A DNA stretch of 64,000 nucleotides from Comamonas thiooxydans (GCF_002157685.2 NZ_AP026738.1:868001-932000); one strand, 5' to 3'; counted from the first letter of the stretch, positions 48,196 to 60,043 are shown. A program made the numbers and translations. Notes: generated by a model from the letters alone, not told the origin.

Positions 48196-49683
48196 CTAGC
48201 CCCAGGACAGCGCCGAGAGATCGTTCACAAACACCGGCATGTCCTTCCAGAGTCCGCGCAGCTTCTTGCTCGCCACGGTCACCCATTGCGGGGTGTAGAG
48301 AAAGCCATGCACCGAGTCGTGGGCCAGCAGGCGCTGGGCATCGCCAAGCAGGCGTGCGCGGTCGGCAGGGCGCGGTGTGTGCTTGATCTTGTCGAAAAGT
48401 TCGTTGAATTCCTGGGACTGGTAGCCCCAGTAGTAGTCAGGCTTGGCGAAGTTACCCAGATCAAACGGCTCGACATGCGAAATGATGGTCAGGTCGTAGT
48501 TCTTGTTGGTGTAGGTGCCCGATAGCCATTGCGCCCACTCCACGTTCTGCAGCTTGAGCTGGATGCCGATTTTGGCCAGCTGGGCTGCAATCAGCTCGCC
48601 GCCCTGGCGCGCATAGGGAGCGGGCGGCAGCGTCATGGTCAGCGTCAGCGGGGTCTTGATGCCGGTTTCGGCCATCAGTGCCTTGGCTTTTTCCAGGTCG
48701 AAAGGGTTCACGCCCGTGGTGTCCACATAGCCAAAGGCCGTGGGCACATAGTAGCTGCCGATGGGCACGCCATAGCCATCGGCGGCACCGGCAATCATGG
48801 CCTTGCGATCGATGGCGGCGGCAATGGCACGGCGCACGCGAATATCGTTGAGCGGCTTTCGCGCATTGTTGATGGCCAGAATGGTCTTGGCGCGCGAGTT
48901 GCTCACCACCACCTGAAAGCGGACATTGGCTTTGAACTGAGGCACGCTGCGCGGAGAGACGCGCGGGAAGGCTTCGACATCGCCGGCCAGCAGGGCTGCA
49001 ACCTGTGCTGCGGGGTCGGGAATGAAGCGGAACACGGCGCGCTTGATGCGAATGCTCTGTGCCGAGCGATAGTCGGGCCAGGCGGTCAGCGTGACCGAGG
49101 CACCCCTGGCCCAGGCCGCCAGCTTGTAGGGGCCGGTGCCCACGGGCTTGCTGGCGTTGGTGGTGGCGCTCTTGGGCTCGACGATGATGGAAGTGGCCTG
49201 ACCCATCATGAACAGAAAGTCGGGATCGATCTCCTGGTTGCTCAGCACCACCGTATGCTCGTCGGCGACCTTGGTGCTCAGATTGGCAAAGGTGCGCTTG
49301 TCCTTGTTGGTGCTTTTGTCGGCGGCCGCGCGGTCGAACGAGAACTTGACGGCAGCAGCGTTGAAGGGCTCGCCGTTCTGGAACTTCACATCCTTGCGCA
49401 GGCGAAAGGTATAGGTCTTGAGGTCGGACGAGACTTCCCAGCTTTCGGCCAGCAGAGGCGAGACGCTGCCGTCGGAGTTGATCTTGGTCAGTGTCTCAAA
49501 CACGTTGTAGAGCACGACTTCGGCAATCGAGGAGGCTGCCCCGGCCGTGGGGTCCAGTCCTGGCGGCTCCAGCGTCATGGCCAGCGTGACGCTGTCTTTC
49601 TTGGCCTGGGCCATGGCAGGCCAGGCGGCGAACAAGGGCAAGCTGGCAGCCGAGCTGGCCAGCAAGGAGCGGCGATTGAGCAT
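48196..49683 (-). CDS. Peptide/solute ABC transporter substrate-binding protein (SBP_bac_5)
   Basis: This 495-residue periplasmic protein of the DppA/OppA family has a signal with a twin-arginine-like start (MLNRRSLLASSAASL) and cleavage near AMAQA (residue 26). Family motifs are TLEPPGLDPTAGAASSIAEVVLYNVFETLT, LAESWEVSSDLKTYTFRLRKDVKFQNGEP and GTGPYKLAAW. Ligands may be oligopeptides, opines or glutathione. It is the last gene of a BCDF unit, 170 bp after the second ATPase gene, so it may also have its own promoter. The ATG at 49683 is the first in frame; a TTG lies at 49689. Confidence 0.92.
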   Translation of the reverse strand: MLNRRSLLASSAASLPLFAAWPAMAQAKKDSVTLAMTLEPPGLDPTAGAASSIAEVVLYNVFETLTKINSDGSVSPLLAESWEVSSDLKTYTFRLRKDVKFQNGEPFNAAAVKFSFDRAAADKSTNKDKRTFANLSTKVADEHTVVLSNQEIDPDFLFMMGQATSIIVEPKSATTNASKPVGTGPYKLAAWARGASVTLTAWPDYRSAQSIRIKRAVFRFIPDPAAQVAALLAGDVEAFPRVSPRSVPQFKANVRFQVVVSNSRAKTILAINNARKPLNDIRVRRAIAAAIDRKAMIAGAADGYGVPIGSYYVPTAFGYVDTTGVNPFDLEKAKALMAETGIKTPLTLTMTLPPAPYARQGGELIAAQLAKIGIQLKLQNVEWAQWLSGTYTNKNYDLTIISHVEPFDLGNFAKPDYYWGYQSQEFNELFDKIKHTPRPADRARLLGDAQRLLAHDSVHGFLYTPQWVTVASKKLRGLWKDMPVFVNDLSALSWG

Positions 49684-49853
49684 CAACAAAGTCTCCGATG
49701 GGGGGTTGGCCGCATGGGGCCATCAAAAGCGCTGCAAGTCATCGCGGGGAGCGGACTTGTTTCATATGCGTTTTTACACCAGTCGGAGCAGTCTTTGCTG
49801 TGGTCGCAGGCATATCGCTGCTGCGAGTGTGAACAACTGTTTGCCGGCCCGGT

Positions 49854-50684
49854 TCAGATGGCTCGCGGTGCGGCCTTGACCAAGGCCTGGGTATAGGGGT
49901 GCTCTGGGGCGGAGAACAGCTTGCGCGGCGTGCCGCGCTCCACCACCAGGCCTTGATGGAGCACGATGACCTGATCGCAGACATGCTGGACCACGGCCAG
50001 GTCATGACTGATGAACAGATAGGACAGGCCCAGCTCGCGCTGCAGGTCCTGCATGAGATTGAGCACCTGGGCCTGCACCGAGACATCGAGCGCACTGACC
50101 GGCTCGTCGGCCACGATCAGGCGGGGGCGGGTAATCAGAGCGCGGGCAATGGCAATGCGCTGGCGTTGGCCGCCGGAGAACTCGTGCGGATATTTGTCGG
50201 CGTCCTGCGCGCGCAGACCGACCTGGTCAAGCACGCTCAGCACCTGCTGGCGCCTGGCAGGGCGACTGAGCTTTTCATGAGTCGTTCCCAAAGGCTCGCT
50301 GACGATGGCTTCCACTGTCATGCGCGGGTCCAGCGATCCATAGGGGTCCTGAAACACCATCTGGAAGTCGCGCCGCGCCACGCGCAGCTCCTGTTCGCCC
50401 AGCTGATGCAGATTGCGGCCCAGCAGCTCCACCGTGCCCTCGCTGGGGCGATCCAGTGCCATGACCAGGCGCGCCAGCGTGGACTTGCCGGAACCCGATT
50501 CGCCGACCACGCCCAGGCTCTGTCCCGCTTGCAATTCAAAGCTCACGCCGCGCAGTGCCTGCAGCGGCTCGGGCTTGTGCCACAGCGATGTTCGGGGGCG
50601 CGAATATGCGCGTTTCAGGCCGCTAACCTTCAGCAAGATTGCGCCGCTGTTTCCCGTTTCAGAAGATTCGGCCGGCTTGATCAT
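49854..50684 (-). CDS. Peptide-type ABC transporter ATP-binding protein (DppF-like)
   Basis: This 276-residue ATPase has Walker [10 protein letters not shown] (about residue 61), the signature [15 protein letters not shown], Walker [13 protein letters not shown] and [16 protein letters not shown]. The C-terminal oligopeptide-transporter extension is short. The ATG overlaps the stop of the upstream ATPase gene by 4 bp. It should pair with the DppD-like protein to power the two permeases. Confidence 0.93.
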   Translation of the reverse strand: MIKPAESSETGNSGAILLKVSGLKRAYSRPRTSLWHKPEPLQALRGVSFELQAGQSLGVVGESGSGKSTLARLVMALDRPSEGTVELLGRNLHQLGEQELRVARRDFQMVFQDPYGSLDPRMTVEAIVSEPLGTTHEKLSRPARRQQVLSVLDQVGLRAQDADKYPHEFSGGQRQRIAIARALITRPRLIVADEPVSALDVSVQAQVLNLMQDLQRELGLSYLFISHDLAVVQHVCDQVIVLHQGLVVERGTPRKLFSAPEHPYTQALVKAAPRAI

Positions 50685-51709
50685 GTACTCGCTCCTGCCG
50701 TCAGCACCTGTTCATACAGGCAGCGTGCCACATGGGGTTGGCGCCAGGAAGCAAGAGAGGCCGGTGCCGCCATGCTGGGCTGATGCAGCGTGCGAGGCTG
50801 GGGGCGCTCCACATAGCAGTCGTCCTGAGTATGGGCGCAGCGGCCCGCAAACGGGCAGCCTGCGGGCAGGTCCACGAGCTCTGGCACGGCTCCGGCAATG
50901 GTGGGCAGATGGGCTGTACCTTCTGTGGCGTGGAGTTGCGGGCGTGCAGCAAACAGGCCGCGCGTATAAGGGTGGGCGCGCCTGGCGAACACCGCTTCCG
51001 TCATGCCGGATTCGACCACGGTGCCGCCATACATGACCAGCAACTGCTCCGCATTCTGGGCAATCACGCCCAGATCATGGCTGATGAGTACCAGCGCCAT
51101 GGAATGCTCGGCCACCAGCTCCTGCAGCAGATCCAGAATGCGCTGCTGAACCGTCACATCCAGGGCGGTGGTGGGCTCGTCGGCCACCAGCAGATCGGGA
51201 CCGCAGGCCAGAGCCATGGCAATCATGATGCGCTGGCGCTGGCCGCCGGAGAACTGGTGCGGATAGTCGTCCAGCCGCTGTGCGGCCTGTGCAATGCCCA
51301 CCCTCTCCAGCAGCTCGGTGGCGCGGGCGCGGGCCTGGGCGCGGCTCATTCCCAGATGAAGCCGCAGTGGCTCTGCCACCTGGCGGCCGATGCTGTGCAC
51401 GGGGTTGAGGGCACTCATGGGTTCCTGAAACACCATGGCCATGCGGTTGCCGCGCAGGGCGCAGAGCTGGCGCTCGCTCAGGCCCAGCAGCTCCTGGCCG
51501 TCCAGCTGGATGCTGCCGTCCACTTGTGCGTGCTCGGGCAGCAGACCCAGCAACGCCAGTGCCGTCAGTGATTTGCCGCAGCCCGATTCGCCGATCAGGC
51601 CCAGCGTGGCACCACGCTCCAGCGTGAAGCTCACATCTCGCACGGCCTGGGCCCGGCCGCGATGGGTCTGCAGATTGATGGTGAGGTTGGAGACTTCAAG
51701 CAAAGCCAT
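50681..51709 (-). CDS. Peptide-type ABC transporter ATP-binding protein (DppD-like)
   Basis: This 342-residue ATPase has Walker A GESGCGKS near residue 38, the signature [15 protein letters not shown], Walker [14 protein letters not shown] and [13 protein letters not shown]. The C-terminal oligopeptide extension has the cysteines [14 protein letters not shown] typical of DppD/OppD, which may hold a small Fe-S cluster. It starts 18 bp after the permease stop and overlaps the next ATPase gene by 4 bp. Confidence 0.94.
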   Translation of the reverse strand: MALLEVSNLTINLQTHRGRAQAVRDVSFTLERGATLGLIGESGCGKSLTALALLGLLPEHAQVDGSIQLDGQELLGLSERQLCALRGNRMAMVFQEPMSALNPVHSIGRQVAEPLRLHLGMSRAQARARATELLERVGIAQAAQRLDDYPHQFSGGQRQRIMIAMALACGPDLLVADEPTTALDVTVQQRILDLLQELVAEHSMALVLISHDLGVIAQNAEQLLVMYGGTVVESGMTEAVFARRAHPYTRGLFAARPQLHATEGTAHLPTIAGAVPELVDLPAGCPFAGRCAHTQDDCYVERPQPRTLHQPSMAAPASLASWRQPHVARCLYEQVLTAGAST

Positions 51710-51727
51710 GGTCGGTATCCCTACGCA

Positions 51728-52629
51728 TTAGCGCTCGCGTGTCAGTCGGGGGTCCAGCAGGTCGCGCAGGCCGTCGCCCAGCAGGTTCAGACCCAGCACC
51801 GACAAGGCGATTGCCAGGCCGGGCCAGACGGCCAGCAGCGGCGCCTGGAACATCAGGGTCTGGGCTTCGCTGAGCATGCGTCCCCAGGATGGCTGGGGTG
51901 GCTGCGTGCCCAGGCCCAGATAGGAGAGGGCGGCCTCGGCCAGAATGGCCAGCGCAAACTGAATGGTGGCCTGTACGACCAGTACCGAGGCAATATTGGG
52001 CAGCACATGGCGCACGGTGATGGCCGTGCGGCTTTGCCCGCAGGCCCGTGCCGCCATCACATAGTCGCGCGACCAGATGGCATTGGCCGAGGCGCGGGTG
52101 ATGCGCGCAAAGGTGGGGATGTTGAAGATGCCGATGGCAATGATGGCATTGACCATGCCCGGCCCGTAGACGGCCGTGAGCATGATGGCCGAGAGCAGGG
52201 CCGGGAAGGCAAAGGTGAAATCCGCCAGCCGCATGATGACTTCTTCGACCCAGCCGCGGCGGGCGGCGGCGACCAGACCCAGCAGCACGCCCAGCGCCAG
52301 TCCTATGCCCACGGCAATCAGGCCCACGGCAATCGAGGCGCGCGCGCCGACCAGAATCTGCGAGGCCAGGTCGCGCCCGAAGGCGTCGGTGCCAAGCCAG
52401 TGCCGGCTGCTGCTGGACTGGAGGACAGCGTCCATGTCCATCTCGTAGGCCGAGCCCGGCGTCCAGACAAAAGACAGCAGTGCGGCGGCAATCAGCGAGG
52501 CCGTGAGCAAGGCGCCGAGCACGAAGCTGTGGTGCTGCCTGGCGCGCTGGCCAAGGCCGAGCGGCCTTGTGCGGGAGAAGGCGCGTGTCGGGTAGTCGGG
52601 AACGCGGGCGCGGGTATCGGTCTGCCTGC

Positions 52630-52633
<4 letters not shown>
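51728..52633 (-). CDS. Peptide-type ABC transporter permease (DppC-like)
   Basis: This 301-residue permease has an N-terminal extension, a first helix SFVLGALLTASLIAAALLSFVW, the stretch HWLGTDAFGRDLASQILVGARASIAVGL typical of DppC, and the coupling motif VMAARACGQSRTAITVRHVLPN. Five to six helices are expected. Its ATG overlaps the stop of the DppB-like gene by 4 bp. Confidence 0.94.
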
Positions 52634-54026
<1,393 letters not shown>

Positions 54027-54066
54027 GGCTTTTTGAGTCTGAATTCTTTGTATATCAAGCGCAAAT

Positions 54067-54091
54067 AGCTCCTGATTCAGGAGCTGTTTTT
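54067..54091 (+). terminator. Terminator after the ferredoxin gene
   Basis: AGCTCCTGA and TCAGGAGCT form the stem, followed by GTTTTTC. It sits between the ferredoxin gene and the convergent pth. Confidence 0.8.
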
Positions 54092-54106
54092 CATTCTGCC
54101 TCAGGC

Positions 54107-54745
54107 TCAGGCCTCGCCGGCTGCGGGCTGGGTGGCATCGGGCGCCGGCTTGCGGGCAGGCTTGGGGCGGGGGGGCTTGGTGGTGTGGATGGCGAGAGTG
54201 GCCTTGTCCATCTGGCCTGCCACCATCTCGGGCCATGCCTTGAGCGAATGTGCGATGGCGTCTTCGATCAGCTTGAGCTGGTCGGGGGCCGGCTTTTTGA
54301 GCACCCAGCTGGCGACCTCGCCCTTGTGGCCGGGGTGGCCGATGCCTACGCGCAGACGCCAGTAATTGGGCGAACCCAGCTGGGCATGGATATCGCGCAA
54401 GCCATTGTGGCCGCCATGGCTGCCGCCGAGCTTGAGCTTGACCACGCCGGGATCGAAGTCCAGCTCGTCATGCACGACCAGGATTTCCTCGGGCTGAATC
54501 TTGAAGAAGCGGGCCAGTGTGCCGACCGACTTGCCCGAGAGATTCATGAAGGTCTGCGGCTCCAGCAGCCAGACATTCTGGCCGTGGATGCTGGTGCGGG
54601 CCATCAGTCCCCAGTAGCTGCGTTCTGGAACCAGACTGACCTTGAGTTCGCGCGCCAGCGCATCAATCCACCAGAAGCCGGCATTGTGCCGGGTGTCTTC
54701 ATATTCAGGGCCGGGATTGCCGAGGCCGACAAACAGTTTGATCAT
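54107..54745 (-). CDS. pth: Peptidyl-tRNA hydrolase
   Basis: Pth releases tRNA from peptidyl-tRNA that drops off the ribosome. The 212-residue protein begins [26 protein letters not shown], with catalytic H20 and N10. [34 protein letters not shown] and [10 protein letters not shown] are family motifs. I start at the ATG at 54745. The C-terminal tail is Lys/Pro/Ala-rich. It lies downstream of rplY, but a strong terminator stands between them. Confidence 0.96.
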   Translation of the reverse strand: MIKLFVGLGNPGPEYEDTRHNAGFWWIDALARELKVSLVPERSYWGLMARTSIHGQNVWLLEPQTFMNLSGKSVGTLARFFKIQPEEILVVHDELDFDPGVVKLKLGGSHGGHNGLRDIHAQLGSPNYWRLRVGIGHPGHKGEVASWVLKKPAPDQLKLIEDAIAHSLKAWPEMVAGQMDKATLAIHTTKPPRPKPARKPAPDATQPAAGEA

Positions 54746-54803
54746 TGCTGGATTATCTTCTTGCTGGCAAAGCTGGGCTGGCACGCTGGTTCTGCGTGGC
54801 CCA

Positions 54804-54835
54804 AAGAAAAAGCCCACCGAGGTGGGCTTTTTCTT
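54804..54835. terminator. Terminator between rplY and pth
   Basis: AAGAAAAAGCCCACC and GGTGGGCTTTTTCTT form a perfect 15-bp stem with a 2-nt GA loop, with A- and T-runs on both strands. It ends rplY and could partly limit transcription into pth. Confidence 0.9.
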
Positions 54836-54873
54836 GGAGTACAGCGGCAGGCGCTGTACCGAAGACACAAGAA

Positions 54874-55497
54874 TTACTTCTTGCCCTTCTTGGCGGGGGC
54901 AGCTGCGGGAGCAGGTGCGGCGCCTTCGGCAGGAGCCACTTCGGGCAGCTTGATCGAGATCAGCGAAGGGTTCTTGTTGGCGCCACGCACCACAGCCTTC
55001 ACGCCGTTGGGCAGCTTCAGAGCTTGCAGGCCCAGCACGGACTTGGAAGTCAGAGCGCTCAGGTCCACCTTGATGAACTCGGGCAGGTTTGCGGGTTCGC
55101 AGATCACTTGCAGTTCGTGCATCAGAGGAGTCACGGTGCAGTTCTCGCCCTTCACGGCGGGGGATTCAGCAGCGCCTTCGAAGTGCAGGGGCACGTTCAT
55201 GTGCAGCTTGGTGTTACCGTCCACGCGCTGGAAGTCGATGTGTTGCACCAGCTTCTTGTAGGGGTGGAACTGCACGTCGCGCAGCACGACCTTGGTCACT
55301 TGACCGTTGATTTCCATGTCCAGGATGCTGGAGTGGAAAGCTTCCTTGTGCACAGCGTGCCACAGGGCGTTGTGATCGATTTCGATCAGTTGGGCTTCAC
55401 CAGCACCGTAGACGATACCGGGGGTCTTGCCCGACAGACGCAGACGGCGGCTCGCACCCGTACCTTGCTTGGCGCGCTCAGTAGCGACGAATTGCAT
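54874..55497 (-). CDS. rplY: 50S ribosomal protein L25 (general stress protein Ctc type)
   Basis: This 207-residue protein has an N-terminal L25 5S-rRNA-binding domain (about 1-95, [39 protein letters not shown] after it) and a C-terminal TL5/Ctc domain (about 100-185). The tail is Ala/Pro/Lys-rich. This long form is typical of betaproteobacteria; E. coli L25 lacks the second domain. It follows prs, separated by a stable UUCG hairpin. TAGGAG precedes the ATG. Confidence 0.96.
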   Translation of the reverse strand: MQFVATERAKQGTGASRRLRLSGKTPGIVYGAGEAQLIEIDHNALWHAVHKEAFHSSILDMEINGQVTKVVLRDVQFHPYKKLVQHIDFQRVDGNTKLHMNVPLHFEGAAESPAVKGENCTVTPLMHELQVICEPANLPEFIKVDLSALTSKSVLGLQALKLPNGVKAVVRGANKNPSLISIKLPEVAPAEGAAPAPAAAPAKKGKK

Positions 55498-55601
55498 AAC
55501 TAACTCCTAGATGGGCGGACCGCGACCAGTCTCGCCCGATTGATAAAAGAATCTGCACCTTGCAGCAAGGCCGTGGATTCTTGCGGTGGCCTCGAAACAG
55601 T

Positions 55602-55623
55602 CAAACCTCCCGAAGGAGGTTTG
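55602..55623 (-). other. UUCG tetraloop hairpin between prs and rplY
   Basis: On the minus strand CAAACCTCC and GGAGGTTTG form a perfect 9-bp stem closed by a C(UUCG)G tetraloop, one of the most stable RNA loops. It starts 31 bp after the prs stop. No T-run follows, so it looks more like an mRNA stabiliser or processing site than a terminator. Confidence 0.55.
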
Positions 55624-55653
55624 CTTGGGCTCGAAGCCGAAAAACCAGAGATT

Positions 55654-56613
55654 TTAAGCGGTAAACAGACTGCTCACCGAATCACCTGTGGAAATGCGGT
55701 GAATTGTCTCGGCAAACAGGCCGGCCACGGACAGCTGGCGAATCTTGCCGCACTGCTGGGCTGCGGGGCTCAGAGGAATGGTGTTGGTCACAACCACTTC
55801 GTCCAGAGCGCTGCCGTTGCCGATGCGTTCCAGGGCAGGGCCCGAGAAGATGGGGTGCGAGCAGTAGGCGTACACGTTCTTGGCGCCGCGCTGCTTGAGC
55901 ACTTCGGCTGCCTTCACCAGCGTGCCGGCGGTGTCGATCATGTCGTCCATGATCACGCAGTTGCGGCCGTCGATATCGCCGATCACGTGCATGACTTCGG
56001 ACACGTTCGCCTTGGGGCGACGCTTGTCGATGATGGCCAGATCGCAACCCAGTTCCTTGGCCAGGGCGCGAGCACGCACCACACCGCCAACGTCGGGGGA
56101 GACGACGATCAGGTCTTCGTAGTTCTTCTGACGCAGGTCACCCAGCAACACGGGGGTGGCGTAGATGTTGTCCACGGGAATGTCGAAGAAGCCCTGGATC
56201 TGGTCGGCGTGCAGATCCATCGTCAGGACGCGCTCGACGCCAACTGCCTGCAGCATGTTGGCCACCACCTTGGCGGTGATGGGCACGCGGCTGGAGCGGG
56301 GGCGGCGATCCTGACGGGCGTAGCCGAAATAGGGGATCACGGCGCAGATGCGCTCGGCCGATGCACGCTTGAGGGCATCGACCATGACCAGCAACTCCAT
56401 CAGGTTGTCGTTGGTCGGAGCGCAGGTGGACTGAACCACAAACACGTCGCGGGCGCGAACGTTCTGCTTGATCTCGACCGCGACTTCTCCATCGGAGAAA
56501 CGGCCAACGTCAGCAGCACCAAGAGAGGTGCCGAGGTGCTTAACAATCTCTTCGGCCATGCCAGCATTGGCATTGCCTGTGAAGACCATGAAATCAGAGT
56601 GATGTGAATGCAT
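55654..56613 (-). CDS. prs: Ribose-phosphate pyrophosphokinase
   Basis: This enzyme makes PRPP from ribose-5-phosphate and ATP for nucleotide, His, Trp and NAD synthesis. The 319-residue protein has the flexible-loop region [20 protein letters not shown], the [18 protein letters not shown] segment and the PRPP-binding loop [12 protein letters not shown]. Its length fits class I enzymes. It lies between tRNA-Gln and rplY on the same strand, an order common in proteobacteria. Confidence 0.97.
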   Translation of the reverse strand: MHSHHSDFMVFTGNANAGMAEEIVKHLGTSLGAADVGRFSDGEVAVEIKQNVRARDVFVVQSTCAPTNDNLMELLVMVDALKRASAERICAVIPYFGYARQDRRPRSSRVPITAKVVANMLQAVGVERVLTMDLHADQIQGFFDIPVDNIYATPVLLGDLRQKNYEDLIVVSPDVGGVVRARALAKELGCDLAIIDKRRPKANVSEVMHVIGDIDGRNCVIMDDMIDTAGTLVKAAEVLKQRGAKNVYAYCSHPIFSGPALERIGNGSALDEVVVTNTIPLSPAAQQCGKIRQLSVAGLFAETIHRISTGDSVSSLFTA

Positions 56614-56657
56614 TGTGCGTCCCAGTGCTGTGGGTTGCTATGACGCAAGAAGATGTT

Positions 56658-56734
56658 TGGCAGGGGAAGAAGGATTCGAACCTTCGCATGCCGGAATCAA
56701 AATCCGGTGCCTTAACCAACTTGGCGACTCCCCT
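56658..56734 (-). tRNA. tRNA-Gln (anticodon TTG)
   Basis: The minus strand folds into a full tRNA: the acceptor arm AGGGGAG pairs with TTCCCCT (one G-U), the anticodon stem CCGGA/TCCGG encloses TTTTGAT with anticodon TTG, and the T-arm carries GGTTCGAATCC. The 3' CCA is encoded at 56660-56658. It stands between ispE and prs, as in many gamma- and betaproteobacteria. Confidence 0.96.
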
Positions 56735-56764
56735 ACACAGGCCTTTTGTCGAAGACAAACAGCC

Positions 56765-57628
56765 TTATAACTTGTTCTCTGGAATCCAGCTATTAAGTGG
56801 GTGTTTTTCCAGATTTCTGCAAACTTTGATCTGCCATGTGCTAGGTGCGCAGCTCAGATCAATGCTTTGCGTTATCGGTGCAAATACCGCACTTCCAGAG
56901 CCCGTCATTGTAGCATGCAATTTGAGTGATTCGAGCCAGCTTCTGACTTTCATCACCTCGGGCTGCAAGCCTTCAGCGACCGGCTGCAGGTCGTTTCGGC
57001 CAAAGCCGAAGTGATTCGCAGCGAAGTCCGCAACTATAGCAGGCTTTGTATCGCGTTTCAGGAGCTCGCTGGAAAAAATCTTGCCAGTTTCCAGGCCCTG
57101 TTCGGGCTTGACCACCAGGAACTGTTGCTGCGGCAAGGCATTGCGGCCTGTCAGTGGGGTGATGATTTCGCCGATGCCGCTGACCCAGGCCGAGTGACCG
57201 CAGAGGAAAAAGGGGACATCGGCGCCGAGCTTCAAGCCTATGTTTTGCAGTTCCTGGCGCGAGAGCTTCAGATTCCAGAGGCGGTTCAATGCCATCAGCG
57301 TGCTGGCCGCATCGGATGAGCCGCCCCCCATGCCGGCCTGGGCGGGCAGGTGCTTTTCAATCCCTATGCGCACGCCTTGCGTGCAGCCTGTGGCTTGCTG
57401 CAGGGCACGAGCCGCGCGTGTGATCAGATCATCGGCAGGCAGGGCCACGCCGTTGAGGTCTTCACGGCTGATCTGGCTGCTGACCGTACGCTCGAAATGC
57501 AGCACATCATGCCAGTCGATGAGCATGAAGACGGATTCCAGCAGGTGATAGCCGTCAGGCCTGCGGCCGGTAATATGCAAAAAAAGGTTGAGCTTGGCCG
57601 GGGCCGGCACGTCATAGAGCGAGTGCAT
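56765..57628 (-). CDS. ispE: 4-diphosphocytidyl-2-C-methyl-D-erythritol kinase
   Basis: This GHMP kinase phosphorylates CDP-methylerythritol in the MEP pathway of isoprenoid synthesis. The 287-residue protein has the N-terminal PAPAKLNLFLHITGRRPDGYHLLESVF, the ATP loop LPAQAGMGGGSSDAASTLMALN near residue 93, and LGADVPFFLCG. A conserved MTGSGSAVFA closes the active site. It lies between lolB and tRNA-Gln on the same strand. Confidence 0.97.
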   Translation of the reverse strand: MHSLYDVPAPAKLNLFLHITGRRPDGYHLLESVFMLIDWHDVLHFERTVSSQISREDLNGVALPADDLITRAARALQQATGCTQGVRIGIEKHLPAQAGMGGGSSDAASTLMALNRLWNLKLSRQELQNIGLKLGADVPFFLCGHSAWVSGIGEIITPLTGRNALPQQQFLVVKPEQGLETGKIFSSELLKRDTKPAIVADFAANHFGFGRNDLQPVAEGLQPEVMKVRSWLESLKLHATMTGSGSAVFAPITQSIDLSCAPSTWQIKVCRNLEKHPLNSWIPENKL

Positions 57629-57687
57629 GGCGTGTATGTGTCAGTAAGAGAAAAACGGTGCAACGATAGCACCGGGTTGCCGGCCAG

Positions 57688-58209
57688 TCAGCGAGCGTCC
57701 TGATCGAGAACGATGCGCAAGGAAGCCTCGGGTGGGGGGCTTATGCGGTCGGCACGCAGGCGGCCATCGTTGATGCGCGAAAGATCTGTCTGCCAGCCGG
57801 TCACAGCCGTGTTCTTGCCTTGCAGCCAGTCGAACAGCGCGGTGACGGGAATCTCGCTGCCTGTCATGCGGGTGATGAGTTCAGGCAGGGAGTCTGACTG
57901 GGTGATCTGATCGCCCTGCTGCAAGGTGGCTCCGGCACGCGTCCATTGCAGGCGGGCCATGATGGAGCCCAACGGGTTGAAGACCAGCAAAGTGCCGCTC
58001 TCGGGTTGGCCTTGCAGCTCAAAACCGGCGCTGAAGGATTGCTGCTGGGCATCCTGGACCTGTAGCGCCATGCGGCCGGACCAGTGGTGGCTGGCCGCCA
58101 CATCGGGTTGCAACTGCCGTGCAGGTTGGGCGCAGCCGCCGAGCATGGCCGCTCCCAGAGCCAGTCCGAGGGCTGGAAGAATTTTCAAGAAAGTCGGGCT
58201 GCGCTTCAT
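57688..58209 (-). CDS. lolB: Outer-membrane lipoprotein LolB
   Basis: LolB accepts lipoproteins from LolA and inserts them in the outer membrane. The 173-residue protein has a lipoprotein signal with lipobox LGGC (cysteine near residue 26). The LolB-like beta fold includes HHWSGRMALQVQDAQQQSFSAGFELQGQPESGTLLVFNPLGSIMARLQW. It overlaps the stop of the upstream TPR gene by 4 bp and is followed by ispE, the common lolB-ispE pair. Confidence 0.93.
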   Translation of the reverse strand: MKRSPTFLKILPALGLALGAAMLGGCAQPARQLQPDVAASHHWSGRMALQVQDAQQQSFSAGFELQGQPESGTLLVFNPLGSIMARLQWTRAGATLQQGDQITQSDSLPELITRMTGSEIPVTALFDWLQGKNTAVTGWQTDLSRINDGRLRADRISPPPEASLRIVLDQDAR

Positions 58210-59993
58210 GGCGTCACTTTGAGGCGTTTGAGCGTTTCCAGCAGAGTGTCATTGCTGCTGTCTGCCTTCATGCCCTGGCGCCAGATGAGCTGGGCGCGGT
58301 CTTGCTTGCCTTGGGCCCAGAGAACTTCCCCCAGGTGGGCTGCAATTTCCGCATCCTGACGCGTGGCATAGGCCTGCTCCAGCAGTTTTTCGGCTTCGTC
58401 CAGATTACCGCGGCGGAAATGCACCCAGGCCAGGCTGTCGGTGATGAATGGATCACCGGGCTGCATGTCCAGAGCGGTCTGGATCAAGGTCTGCGCTTCT
58501 TCCAGCTTGATGCCGCGATCAGCGTAGGAGTATCCCAGTGCGTTGTACGCATGCTTGAAATCGGGTTTGCGCTTGATGATGTCGCGCAGCAGGCGCTCCA
58601 TCTCGCTGAAGTTTCCGGCTCTTTCCGCGAGCAAGGCGGTGTCGTAGGCCAGCTCCACATCATCGGGTGCCTGGCTCAGCAGCTGGGCTTGCAGCGCATA
58701 GGCTTCCTTGTTCAGGCCCGCGTCGCGCAGCAGCTGCACCTCGGCAATCTGCTTGAGGCGCTTCTGGTTGGGACCGTTTGCAGGAATGGCCTGGATCAGG
58801 GCGCGAGCTTCCTTCACCTTGCCCTGGCGAGCCAGCAGATCGGCACGCCGGGCCTGCACGCTGAGCAGGTTGGCGGCATCGGGAATGCGCTGCAGATAGA
58901 TGTCGGCTTCGTCGTAGCGCTGGCGCTTCTCGGCCAGATCGGCCCTGAGCAGATAGAGCTGGGATTCGCCAGCAGCGCGACCTACACCTTCAGGCAGCTT
59001 GGGCAGCAGAGCGCTGAACTGTGTCAGGGAAACGTCGGCAGCATCCAGCTCGCCATCCTGCAATTGCAAATTGGCGAGCATGACCCAGGCTTCCGGAAAT
59101 TCGGGCGCTTCGCGGGTGATGAGCTGCAACTGGGTCTTGGCATCGGCGTTGCGTTTTTGTCCCAGCAGCACGCGGGCATAGGTCAGGCGCAGTTGTGGCG
59201 AATGATTCTTTTCAAGATAGCGCTTGACCAGCGGCTCCACTTCGGCGGAACCCGATTCCAGCAGTTCCATGGCCAGCAATGCGACGGCACCTGATTCAGG
59301 ACCCAGCTTGGCGCCGTTCTGCAGCGCCTGCAGGGCGGCAGGCTTCTGACCGGCGATCAGGCGCATATGGCCTATGGTGGCCCAGGCCGTGGGGCCGTTC
59401 TTCGGGTCCTTTAAATCGATTTCCAGCGCTTGCTCGACCACATCGGCGGCCAGAGGCTTGTCCGAGGCATTGTTGTAGAGCTGGGTGATGGCCAGAAAAG
59501 TGGCGCTGCGATTGGCTTGAGGGGTCAGTTCGACCTCTCGACGCAGATAGCTGGCCGAGTCTGCAATGCGGTTCATCACCACCAGAATGCGCAGCATTGC
59601 GCGGTTGGCATCGCGTGATTCGGGGTAGGCCTCCAGCCAGGCGCGGGCATTGCGCAGTGCGCGGTCGCCCGAGCGGGACTGAATGGCAAGTTCGGTGGCG
59701 CGGCGATAGAGCTTTTCGTTGTTGCTGCTGCGCGCGGCCTCCATCATCAGGGCCTGGGCGTCCGTCAGGGCGCCTTCCTGAGCGGCCATCTCTCCCACCA
59801 GGATTTCGTAGAACAGCTCGGCAGAGAGGGCTGCTTGCTCATTCTCACGCTCTGCGGCCTGTTCGAGATCGGCGCTTTGCTCGATCTTGTCCTGCCGGGA
59901 TGGCGGGTCGGCGGTCTGGGCGGATGCGATTGCCGATCCCATGGCCAGAACGGCGGCCACGGCGAGTCCCTGAAAACGTAGAGGATGAACCAT
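58206..59993 (-). CDS. Exported tetratricopeptide repeat protein
   Basis: This 595-residue protein has a signal peptide (MVHPLRFQGLAVAAVLAMGSAIASAQTA, cleavage near residue 26) and an all-helical TPR array. The clearest units are toward the C-terminus (FKHAYNALGYSYADRGIKLEEAQTLIQTAL, PFITDSLAWVHFRRGNLDEAEKLLEQAY). No enzymatic domain is seen. Its 4-bp overlap with lolB suggests a coupled role in envelope or lipoprotein biogenesis. The start is the ATG at 59993; the frame runs open to 60011. It is divergent from mutM. Confidence 0.9.
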   Translation of the reverse strand: MVHPLRFQGLAVAAVLAMGSAIASAQTADPPSRQDKIEQSADLEQAAERENEQAALSAELFYEILVGEMAAQEGALTDAQALMMEAARSSNNEKLYRRATELAIQSRSGDRALRNARAWLEAYPESRDANRAMLRILVVMNRIADSASYLRREVELTPQANRSATFLAITQLYNNASDKPLAADVVEQALEIDLKDPKNGPTAWATIGHMRLIAGQKPAALQALQNGAKLGPESGAVALLAMELLESGSAEVEPLVKRYLEKNHSPQLRLTYARVLLGQKRNADAKTQLQLITREAPEFPEAWVMLANLQLQDGELDAADVSLTQFSALLPKLPEGVGRAAGESQLYLLRADLAEKRQRYDEADIYLQRIPDAANLLSVQARRADLLARQGKVKEARALIQAIPANGPNQKRLKQIAEVQLLRDAGLNKEAYALQAQLLSQAPDDVELAYDTALLAERAGNFSEMERLLRDIIKRKPDFKHAYNALGYSYADRGIKLEEAQTLIQTALDMQPGDPFITDSLAWVHFRRGNLDEAEKLLEQAYATRQDAEIAAHLGEVLWAQGKQDRAQLIWRQGMKADSSNDTLLETLKRLKVTP

Positions 59994-60043
59994 CGGCTCA
60001 TAATAATCCAAGCTTGTTGAACACTTGGCGAAGATGAGATTGC

